64,000 bases of DNA from positions 1,488,001 to 1,552,000 of the forward strand of contig OX595994.1 in assembly GCA_951394045.1 (NCBI GenBank), written 5' to 3'. The notes beneath the pieces were generated by a model. It did no database searches and had not been told where the DNA came from. It saw nothing but the letters and a program-made list of their open reading frames with translations. A program made the position numbers and the translations under genes. The DNA comes from Nitzschia sp. DOCU1 (lineage: Eukaryota; Bacillariophyta; Bacillariophyceae; Bacillariales; Bacillariaceae). Each line of letters begins with the position of its first letter. Position 1 is the first letter of the stretch. Below are positions 18,237 through 26,927 of this stretch, one piece after another.

Positions 18237-21200
18237 ATGAAAGACGAGGTGATTGAGTTGCTTTCGGACGACGACGACGAAGTGGCGACGACGGATTCGC
18301 CAAAATCTCAGGCCGCCGCCGCTAACAACAACAACATGTCATTGTCGTCGTCTACTAATACTCGTCATGAAAATCCCTATTTAAAGAACCGAATGAATCT
18401 TCCATCCAAGTCTTTTCTGCAAGAAAAGAAGCCTGCCGCCCGAGACACCTCCAGCAATGCAAGCCAATCGTCTTCCAGAAAACGAAAGAGTCCGACGTCC
18501 ATATCATCCAGCGGCACCCCCCCACCACGACAACGACAAGCTGGTCTCGTTCTGGAGGAAGAAATCCATGAGCGCCCTCCCAGTCGTGCTGCATCGGCTG
18601 ACGACTCTGGGGATGATGCCGATACCCCCGTAATAAGACTGGATTCGTATATCCAAGAACAACAGACAGCAATCGCCAGAGGTGAAACACCGGTATTATT
18701 TGAAGATGCCGCCTTTCCAACTCTTCCTCGATCGATTCAAGGACCCAAACGTGAACAAAAGAAAGTCACATGTCGATGCAAAGGATCCATTCCTGCCAAA
18801 TTAGACTACAAACTAGGCAAAGAAGCCGGCGTGGGTGAATCGCACAACAATGGGCAAGAAGGACGACTGCAACCCATTTATCGTTGCGCAAACAATCGAT
18901 GCAAATTCTATTCCAACGCTTTTACTGTGGAGCGTTTGCATTGGTATCGCTTTGGGTCTCATACGGGGCACGTTATTGTAGGGCCTGGGGGATTCTCTGC
19001 CAATGATTTGTGTCAAGGACGCGTAGGGGACTGCTGGTTTCTCAGTGCATTGGCGGTGGTGGCCGAACGTCCCGACTTGATTCTACGTCTCTTTGGCAAT
19101 GGGAATTTTACGCAACTCAATGACTATGGTATTTGTCAAGTCAATTTGTTTTTGGATGGCTATTGGAAGACAGTGGTGATTGATACCTTTCTACCCTGCT
19201 TTGGGGACGGTCCTGGCGAGGCACAGCTTCGAGCTGCCATCCAGGCCAGTCTTGGGGTCTTTGGTGGAACTGGACGAGCACTTCAGAGTGGTTTCGCTGT
19301 CAAAAACAATGAAAACTCTTCCAAATATAATCCAAGAGCATTGTCGGATCAGTGCCGACAGGTTTTGCGTGATACGCGAGAATTTTTGGAGCAAGATCTT
19401 GCCAAGAATCGGGGTACCCCTTCTGGATTATCCGTGGCGGTCACGACGCAGCCAATCGATCGGCCACCGACTTCAGAAGACTTGGCGTATTCCAAGGCCA
19501 AAAGCAACCAGCTATGGGTACCCTTGTTGGAGAAGGCTTACGCCAAGAGCCACGGGAGTTATCAGGCGATTAGCGGAGGGCACATTGCCGAAGCATTTTT
19601 GGATTTGACTGGAGCCCCGACCTTGGTGTATGAATTCTTTTCTCCTGGTTTTAATCCTCGACAATTCTGGTCTGACTTGATGAAATTTCGGAAGCAGCGA
19701 TTACCCATGGGATGTGCCACGGCGCAATCTCAAGTGGGTATCATTGGAATGCACGCCTATTCAATTCTCGATGTGGTGGAAGTCAAAAATGTCGGTTTCC
19801 AATTCTTTCAGGAAACGGGTGTTGCGCATGGAAATGTTAGCGGCTTTACCGAATTTGATGGGACTGTCCGCCTCTTGCACATTCGCAATCCTCATGGCAA
19901 ATCGGAATGGAAGGGCGACTTTAGTGATCACTCGGACGTCTGGGAGAAACTTCTACGGCATCAATACCATGGAGGAAGGCGACTAGATGGGGACGATGGC
20001 GACAGTTCTGCCGACCGGGATGAGGAAAAGAAGGCATCTTCGTTGGAACGAACCATGAAAAACGACGGCAAATTTTGGATTGACTACGACAGTTTCCTTC
20101 AGGGTTTCACCAACGTTGATGTCGTGCTGGCATTTCTGGGCAACCACGCCAAGAGCTTTACTTCCAATTTCCCTGCCAAAAAGTCTAATCAACGTTGTAT
20201 GCGGGCCTTTGAAGTAAGCTTGCTGGATGAGGGATCAGTGGTTGGTGATAAGGTGGAATTGTACATCATGGGAATTCAAAAGACAAGACGAGGTGCTGGG
20301 CACGGTCGCGTTGACCGCAAAGTTAGTTACAAAGTCTGCGATCTTGGCATGCTGGTCGGAGAAAGCCCCGAAGACCAAACACGAGACGTCTTTGACGATA
20401 AGCGCTTGGATGACGAGAGTTACTGGCTTCGTCGCACGTTCTCGTCTGTACGAGGACAAATGTTTGGTTTCCAACGCAATGGGCATTATCATCTAACTCT
20501 GGATCGCACGAAATGCAAGTCAGTTGTGGTCATGCCGATAAGTTTTGGACATCCCGCAGCTAGTGACAAAGAACTCTCATTTGCCCTGCGATTCGTGTCG
20601 GATGCGCCACTGCTCATCAGGGAACTGCCCGCGGTGCCTCGACTTGACAAGGTGATTCAAAAGTACTGCATTTCCAGCGCCCCATCCTTCTCTGGAAAGC
20701 AAGGGTTCCAATCCGTTTTGTTGCAAGGTCCGGCGTTTCGTTTGGTCCAAATCGATTGTTTGGGAACTGGTGGCGGTATTGTCTTTTTGTACCTGTGCGT
20801 CAATCAAACCGAGCTTGCCCGGGACGATTCTTCTTTATCCTTTTCATTCGAATGTCGTTGCCGTGGCATGTCTTGTCGAACGCTGGACGGTCTTCCACCG
20901 CACGAGACGGTTGCCAAGGGCAAAAAGTTTGAAGCCGCATGGCGAAAATACTCCGAGGAATTTCATAACGAAAACAAGTCTCGCTTATTGGCAGTATTCT
21001 ATCAATCGGGTCAAGATTATGAATTCGGTGGCATACTGTGTTCCCAGTTACAGCAATCGCATCCCAACAAGAAGAAAGGGATTTTAGACGGATTTCTGAC
21101 GGTTAAAGAAAAGCAACTGGAGGCCTATGCCAAAAATGGTATCTTCAATGGCGTGCAAGGTAACGAAGCATTTGAGGCATCCAAAAGTTTCCAAGCAAAG

Positions 21201-21731
21201 TCCCATAGTGCAAGAGTCGTTGATGCCTCTGTTGACATGGCTCGCCTGGAAGACTTACAAATGCAGCAAGTTTTGGCCATGTCCCGTGCTGACGCGGACG
21301 ATTTGCAGCGTGCCATTGAATTGTCCAAAAACCCTGACTCGTATCTAGATTTCGACAGTAGTGCAGCAAGCAGACATCACTTGGACAGTGATTTAGAACG
21401 AGCTATCGCAGAATCCAAGGCATTCGGTGGTGCCACTTCCAACACTGGAGTATCCACGGAGGTGGATGACCTGGCCCGAGCTATCCGATTGTCCAGGGAA
21501 GACGAGAAGCCTGCTGCAGTAAAGCCCAGACAAGCCGAGCTCCTTGATTTGACAGGAGATTCCAAACAGAGCACAGTGCCGATCGCGGTAGACGACGATG
21601 AAAACAACAACAGCGAGAGCGGCAGCGCGGCGACAGGGGCAACCAAGGACCAGAAGGTTAGCAACGAGAGCGTCGCAGAGAAACGTCGACTGGCAGCGGA
21701 AGCAGCCATGCGTCGACTCGCCAACAAGTAG
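18237..21731 (+). CDS. Calpain-type protease with SIM, zinc-finger-like, UIM and VIM motifs
   Basis: 1,164 residues, single exon. The ATG at 18237 has the context GCCACCATG. In order: an N-terminal SUMO-interaction-like motif (VIELLSDDDDE, residues 5-15); a disordered basic/Ser segment; a calpain protease domain starting near 150 (LFEDAAFP). A four-cysteine insertion follows (C179, C181, C217, C222) with GRF-zinc-finger-like spacing. The catalytic triad is C266 (GDCWFLSAL), H506 (GMHAYS) and N551 (RNPHG). Calpain beta-sandwich-like regions follow. The tail holds three or four UIM-like helices (about 1004-1019, 1021-1032, 1050-1062, 1076-1090), a second SIM-like LLDLTGDS (about 1102-1109), and a C-terminal RRLAAEAAMRR fitting the p97-binding VIM consensus (R-x5-AA-x2-R, residues 1150-1160). 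The active site looks intact. No calcium-binding EF-hand domain is seen. It probably cleaves ubiquitin/SUMO-marked proteins with Cdc48 (inference). Confidence 0.9.
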   Translation: MKDEVIELLSDDDDEVATTDSPKSQAAAANNNNMSLSSSTNTRHENPYLKNRMNLPSKSFLQEKKPAARDTSSNASQSSSRKRKSPTSISSSGTPPPRQRQAGLVLEEEIHERPPSRAASADDSGDDADTPVIRLDSYIQEQQTAIARGETPVLFEDAAFPTLPRSIQGPKREQKKVTCRCKGSIPAKLDYKLGKEAGVGESHNNGQEGRLQPIYRCANNRCKFYSNAFTVERLHWYRFGSHTGHVIVGPGGFSANDLCQGRVGDCWFLSALAVVAERPDLILRLFGNGNFTQLNDYGICQVNLFLDGYWKTVVIDTFLPCFGDGPGEAQLRAAIQASLGVFGGTGRALQSGFAVKNNENSSKYNPRALSDQCRQVLRDTREFLEQDLAKNRGTPSGLSVAVTTQPIDRPPTSEDLAYSKAKSNQLWVPLLEKAYAKSHGSYQAISGGHIAEAFLDLTGAPTLVYEFFSPGFNPRQFWSDLMKFRKQRLPMGCATAQSQVGIIGMHAYSILDVVEVKNVGFQFFQETGVAHGNVSGFTEFDGTVRLLHIRNPHGKSEWKGDFSDHSDVWEKLLRHQYHGGRRLDGDDGDSSADRDEEKKASSLERTMKNDGKFWIDYDSFLQGFTNVDVVLAFLGNHAKSFTSNFPAKKSNQRCMRAFEVSLLDEGSVVGDKVELYIMGIQKTRRGAGHGRVDRKVSYKVCDLGMLVGESPEDQTRDVFDDKRLDDESYWLRRTFSSVRGQMFGFQRNGHYHLTLDRTKCKSVVVMPISFGHPAASDKELSFALRFVSDAPLLIRELPAVPRLDKVIQKYCISSAPSFSGKQGFQSVLLQGPAFRLVQIDCLGTGGGIVFLYLCVNQTELARDDSSLSFSFECRCRGMSCRTLDGLPPHETVAKGKKFEAAWRKYSEEFHNENKSRLLAVFYQSGQDYEFGGILCSQLQQSHPNKKKGILDGFLTVKEKQLEAYAKNGIFNGVQGNEAFEASKSFQAKSHSARVVDASVDMARLEDLQMQQVLAMSRADADDLQRAIELSKNPDSYLDFDSSAASRHHLDSDLERAIAESKAFGGATSNTGVSTEVDDLARAIRLSREDEKPAAVKPRQAELLDLTGDSKQSTVPIAVDDDENNNSESGSAATGATKDQKVSNESVAEKRRLAAEAAMRRLANK

Positions 21732-21739
21732 AACCGCAA

Positions 21740-22604
21740 CTAGTGTCCATGATTGTAAACCGTAAGCATGTACTCGAATCCCTTCAGTCGCTCAAAACAC
21801 TCTTTGGTGTACAAGTAAAGAGTGGTGCTCGCTTTTGTTCGCATATCGTAGACATCTTTTTCCTGAATGGGTCGAACCTCCTTTAGTCCCCATTCAAAAG
21901 ATACAATTCTCACGTGCGGTAAAAGTTTCATCATATCCTCCTCAATCTCGGCAATTCCTTCGGGAAGTAAATACAAACAAATGATTGTCGGCATTGGAAG
22001 ATCGTGGTACGGTCGTTCCTCGTCTGTTTCAGCGTCGTGCTGATTGTCGGCGAGACGACCTACTAGTTCCTTCAATACTTCTCTCAAATCGCCCTGCACT
22101 ATTTGTATTCTTCGCGACGACGCCATGCCATCTTGTGGCGATCCTTCATTTCTCCAGGTTTCGGGCAAATTCGCGATCAATTCCTGCCCCCGGTCCACCA
22201 AATCTTGTTCGATTTCCACTCCGACACACTGACGACACTTTTTCTTGACAAGCCCTTCTAATAAGACCCGTCCATCACCACATCCCATCTAAAAAAAGAA
22301 CATGTAAGAATGTGCTTGAAATCTTGGAAAACTCGGGGATCAAGAGCAAAAGGCAACAGGCAAAACTCACATCATACAGCACGTCGTCCTGGTCGACCGA
22401 AGCAAATTCCAACATGGCATGAATCAGGGACACCGAGCTTCCACACGGAGGCGCCAACGAATCTCCTTCTGCCCATACAAGACCCCTCAAAGGATGTTCA
22501 TCTTCATCGTCATTATCAGGTTCTGGCTTGGCTGGATGTTGAATCTTACACCCCGGAAGTCTTGGGCCGTGATAATCCTTGTACGCGTGGCGATTCTTGG
22601 ACAT
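21740..22604 (-). CDS. SAM-dependent methyltransferase-like protein
   Basis: Two exons, 22371-22604 and 21740-22288, give 260 residues; the intron is GTGAGT...TTTTAG. Splicing joins DVLYD to MGCGDGRVLL and so rebuilds motif I of class I methyltransferases (E/DxGxGxG). The acidic end of strand beta2 is VGVEIEQDLV; QIVQGDLRE is motif II/III-like and TIICLYLLPEG is the post-beta4 region. The N-terminal 70 residues are polar and include an acidic run. Similar DOT1-like/SAM methyltransferases with an LPEG motif occur across eukaryotic algae, but the substrate is unknown. It is convergent with the calpain gene; the stops are separated by only 8 bases. Confidence 0.88.
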
Positions 22605-23170
22605 GGCCGAAATTAAGCACCAGCTGGAGAATCGACGCTAACTCCTCTTTCTGAATTATCCTTCCTAGTTGAAAGCTGACACGTTACTTCGTTTGACAAT
22701 GATAATGTGATCAAGCAAACAATAGAACTGAAAGATCGATCACGCCATTCTTGTGAACTATTTGATGCTTTTCTGTCATCGCAATAGGTGGAAAGAGAGA
22801 TAGGACGAAAATGGACGACTTCTCCGACTGTTTGCTTGCAAAGCCCGAAACGCCTCCCCCCAAATGAATAATCCCCGTCTTCACCGGCAAGTGGAGCGTG
22901 TTGATTGGTCGAAACCTACGTCACCAGAATGGATACTGTGAGACGTTATCATCTCACCTCTATCGTTAACTTCATGGTCCAAGACCATTGATGTCGTTTG
23001 AAGCATTGTCTTTAGAGGAAACCATCTCACCTCTGCGATTGACATTGTTCACCCTCAATTCTGCGTTGCCTTGATCGCAAGAAGCTATTTTCGAAAGAGC
23101 ATACCACGAAGAGGACGACTGAAGATTCGACTCGTCAAGATTGTGGCTAATCATAACCAACACAACGGAT
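22605..23170. promoter_or_regulatory. Divergent promoter region, 0.57 kb
   Basis: Between the methyltransferase (minus) and the DUF1995-like gene (plus). A short imperfect direct repeat (ATCTCACCTCT) occurs at about 22951 and 23025. Nothing else recognised. Confidence 0.5.
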
Positions 23171-24253
23171 ATGAGAAAATTGAACGGTTCCATTCCGGGA
23201 GCGACGATGATTCAATTGCTCCAACTGCTACTGCTGCTTCAGATATCTTCGATTCATGGATACAGCTTGACGTTGCCACGGCAAGGCCGACACCATCACA
23301 CGGCGTCTCCTCGCTCAAAATTATCCATGATATCCTTTGGGGGTGGCAGCAAATCAGACACCGCCGTCACTCTCCCGAGGGATGTCAAAGATGCCGTTTC
23401 TCGATGCCAGGCGGCAACGCAAGAAGCCTTGAAGAATCGATGTTCCCGCATGGATATTGAATTTCCCGTCGGGACAAAATTTGGTGTCGAAAAGACACCG
23501 AAAACCAAAACCAGCAAGATGGATGGTGGTCCCACACGGGATCAGTTGGATCAGTCGGATCGAGAGCTAGCGCGACTGTTTGTGGAAATGTTTCAACCTG
23601 TAGGTGGCGAAAATATCGTAGTTGCTTTTACGGAACAAGATTTGGCTGACCAGGCCAAGAAAAAGTGGAAAGGGGATCCGGGAGCTTCGTCCCGTGTTTT
23701 GGCCATGAATCGACGAAAAGGAGGCTCCGGCGGGAAGACCAAGAAGGCCAACAAACCCAAGGGGTTTGCCGCCAAGATCGCGGCCGAGCTTGAAGACGAA
23801 TCCGCTGCGAGCCTAGGTCCCTTTGAACTACCAAAGAATACGGAAGTTGCGTTATTTGTAGCTCCTGGACCGAAGGAACTTGTCATAATTGAGAAAATTT
23901 GCAACGAGGTCGGCATGGGAACATTGGTTGTGCTACTGAATGCACGATTGTCCAAGATTGAGAAATTTGGTACGGATGCAGCCAAAAAGCTTTTCATGGA
24001 AGAGTTTGAATCGGTTTTTTGCTTATCAGCAGCCTCGCAAGCCGTTGCACCGGATTGCTTATTGTATCGGGCATATCCTGGGAGCTGGGTCATGGCACGA
24101 AAGCCAAAGGTTGGACAACCAAAGCCACTTTTGACACAGCCTAGCAAACCAACGGAGGAAGACTGCAAGGTTGCCTACGATGCGTTGGAGGTGGGCGATC
24201 TGGAAAAAAATGTAGAAGCAGCACTAGAAAACGTAGCTGGATGGTTCCGTTAA
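23171..24253 (+). CDS. DUF1995-like plastid protein (LPA3-type)
   Basis: 360 residues from the ATG at 23171; an in-frame ATG at 23207 gives a tighter signal peptide and is an equally good start. The N-terminus has a leucine-rich hydrophobic core (QLLQLLLLLQISSIHGYS) and then a basic Ser/His/Arg stretch, as in diatom plastid presequences, although cleavage would be at G-Y rather than A-F. The body begins with LPRDVKDAVSRCQAATQEAL and RMDIEFPVG, the start of DUF1995. It continues with IVVAFTEQDLADQAKKKW and a C-terminal Rossmann-like part (NTEVALFVAPGPKELVIIEK, then LVVLLNARL). Plant DUF1995 proteins include LPA3, which helps photosystem II accumulate; a similar role is possible but not shown. 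Confidence 0.8.
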   Translation: MRKLNGSIPGATMIQLLQLLLLLQISSIHGYSLTLPRQGRHHHTASPRSKLSMISFGGGSKSDTAVTLPRDVKDAVSRCQAATQEALKNRCSRMDIEFPVGTKFGVEKTPKTKTSKMDGGPTRDQLDQSDRELARLFVEMFQPVGGENIVVAFTEQDLADQAKKKWKGDPGASSRVLAMNRRKGGSGGKTKKANKPKGFAAKIAAELEDESAASLGPFELPKNTEVALFVAPGPKELVIIEKICNEVGMGTLVVLLNARLSKIEKFGTDAAKKLFMEEFESVFCLSAASQAVAPDCLLYRAYPGSWVMARKPKVGQPKPLLTQPSKPTEEDCKVAYDALEVGDLEKNVEAALENVAGWFR

Positions 24254-24478
24254 AGAATCGTTTTCACAGGTGCAGATGCATTATGTTAAGCTATCTATCT
24301 AGAGAGGGTAGTGGTACAGAAGGAGTTATGAGCGATACGCCAAGGCCCAAACAGCTGGCCTCGGTCCACCGCGAAACAGCGTGGCAATTACCACACACAC
24401 AGTGGAAAAGGGCCAACGACCTCAGCGTAGATATTTACTTGGAATTGTCTATGAGAGGTGGTGGGCATTCAATCGGAT

Positions 24479-26927
24479 CTAGTAGAGAAACCGTCTTCGG
24501 CGGGAATTGCCTTTGGGCGAGCCGCCTGTCGCTGCAGAAGACTCGCCTGCGACTGGGTAGCTGTACGCCGGGTACTCGTAATTCGAGCCGTAAGCGCCAC
24601 CGCCACCGCCACCGCCACCCGACGCCTTACTGGTCTTTGAGCCGCCGCTGGTCTTTGCACCTTTGCTGCCCTTTGAGCCGCCGCTAGCCTTAGCACCTTT
24701 GCTCCCCTTGCTGGCTTTTGAACCTTTGCTGCCCTTGCTACCTTTGGAGCCCTTCGAAGAAATTCCCTGTTAGAGCAACACGGTATAGTTAGAAAACTCC
24801 ATACCCAGAACGGAAAAGATAGCAAACCGAATAACTTACGCCGCTACCGCCGCCACCGTTTCCATCGTCGTAGCCAGGGCCACAAATATAGTAATCTTGG
24901 CAATCATCACTGCCGTAGCAATAGTGAACCCAACATTCATCGTCATCGTCGGGTACATCGGGTGTGGGAGCTGGTGCACTGCCGGGCGTGGGAGCCGGTG
25001 CGCTGCCGGGCGTGGGAGCTGGTGGACTGCCGGGAGAATAACCTGGTGCGCTGCCGGGAGAGCCGTGGGGACTGTCTCCGGAACTGCCGGTTGCCTTGCC
25101 CGTGGACTTGGCTGTCGCCTTGCCTGCAGAGTTGCCGGTTGCCTTGCCCGTGGACTTGGCTGTCGCCTTGCCTGCAGAGTTGCCGGTTGCCTTGCCAGTG
25201 GACTTGGCGGTCGCCTTGCCCGTGGACTTGTTGGTGGCCTTGCCATGCGCGGACTTGTTGGTGGCCTTGCCATGTGCGGAATTCTTGGCCTTACCACCAT
25301 TGTCCTTACCGGCTTTGCCCTTGGCCTTACCACCGTTGTCCTTACCGGCCTTGCCCTTGGCCTTACCACCGTTGTCCTTACCGGCCTTGCCCTTGGCCTT
25401 ACCCTTGTCATGGCATGAGGATCCGTAAGGGTAATCACAAATGCAAGTTTCGTAGCAGTCATCGCCAGAGCAGTTATCGTTGGGAGTGCAATGGCAGTCG
25501 CAGTTTTCGCCGCCACTCTTGCCTTTTGCAGAACCTCCGGTCGCCTTGCCTGTGGACTTGTTGGTCGCCTTGCCGTGAGCCGATTTCTTCTTGGCCTTAC
25601 CGTTGTCCTTGCCGTCCTTGCCTTTTGTAGAACCTTTGCCCTTGCCCTTGCCCTTGGTGGACTTGTTGGTCGCCTTGCCATGTGCGGACTTGGCCTTACT
25701 ACCCTTGGCCTTGCCACCCCCCGAATCGCCGCCCGAACCGCCGCCTGAACCGCCGCCTCCTGAGCCCGGACCGTACCAGCACTTGCCGTTCTGGTAACAG
25801 TAACACATGCCTTGATTCAAGTAACAGTCGTAACAATAGTCATCGTTGGGGCAATCAACAGGCTCGGGCACATAAGGAGGGACTGGGCTCGGGTAAGAGT
25901 AGCCAGGGCTCGGGTAGCCGTAGCCATAATCTCCGCTAGAACCAGAGCCAGAACCAGAGCTGGATCCGCTGCCTTTCGAGGCCTTGCTGGCTTTCGAGCC
26001 CTTGCTGCTTTTAGACCCCTTGCTGCCTTTTGACGCTTTCGAGCTTTTGCTGCCGTAAGAGGAGCCATAATCGTACTGCGGAACAATACAGGTCGGTGCG
26101 TTAGTACGACCGAAAGAATCGATTGTGAATCAAATTTCAAGGAACTTACGCTGGGAGGATTGTAGTCCCCGGGAGGACCACACACCCAATATCCGTACTG
26201 CCAACAGTCATCAGGGGTATCGGGAGGTGGCGGAGAATAATCGGGGGAGTCTACTGGAGCAGCGGTCGTCTCTTCAGGAAGCTCGGTCGGTTCATCGGTC
26301 TCTGCAGGAGCAGGTTTTGGAGGCTCGGTACACTTGTCTTCACACACGCAGTTACGCCCGTTCTCCTTGCCAGTAGCAAGGCGTCTGGCTCCGTAACCAT
26401 CGGAATTTCCGGAATCTTCAGTAGATTTAGCGGCCCCGTTGTCCGTGCCAGACGACCCAGCTGTCCCGTTGTCCTTTCCAGACGACTTAGCTGTCCCGTT
26501 GTCCTTGCCAGACGACTTAGCGGTCCCGTTGTCCTTGCCTGCCTTGCCAGACGATTTGGCGGTCCCATTGTCCTTGCCTGCCTTGCCAGTCGATTTGGCA
26601 GTCCCGTTGTCCTTGCCAGCCTTGCCTCCAGACGGGGGAGTAGGACAAGTACAGTGCATGCAGTTCTCATAATAGTCGTAGTCGTAGTCGGAGTTGGATC
26701 CCAACATCCGTCTGATCTCGGGAGGAAGCTCGGAATGCTGAAGACGAAAACGAAGTGTAAGAGGTTGTGGACACGAGCAATGGAAAAGGTGGTTCATGAT
26801 CTCTCACCTTTGTTCCGACAGGAAGATCGATCATGCCATCTCGTTTTTGCGGTTGACCGCGTCGAGAAACTCGTTGGGCGTCAACAGCCCAGAGGCTGAA
26901 TATCAAACATAAAGATTGAAACTTCAT
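24479..26927 (-). CDS. Silaffin/cingulin-like secreted cell-wall protein
   Basis: Four exons (26808-26927, 26150-26737, 24840-26075, 24479-24766), all phase 0, encode 743 residues. The introns are 70-74 nt; the second contains a perfect TACTAAC branch-site sequence. There is a signal peptide (FQSLCLIFSLWAVDA). Exon 2 has KAGKDNGTAKSSG repeats, Cys-rich patches and a GARRLATG site. Exon 3 starts with nine lysines spaced every third residue (K246-K270, K-S/G/A-S-K). It continues through Tyr/Gly-Pro segments, a CYDCYLNQGMCYCYQNGKC patch, GKAT/GKAKGKAGKDNGG repeats and a Pro-rich APTPGS run. Exon 4 opens with a second lysine cluster (K653-K674), then poly-Gly and a Tyr-rich end. Repeated KxxK clusters are the silica-targeting signature of diatom silaffins and cingulins. 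It is probably secreted into the silica deposition vesicle or the girdle bands. Confidence 0.88.

Noticed and set aside
24897..25797. Several plus-strand frames opposite the silaffin-like gene, Pro/Leu/Cys-rich
   Set aside because: They arise from the reverse complement of Lys/Gly/Ala repeats; the minus-strand frame has a signal peptide, phase-0 introns and a TACTAAC branch site.
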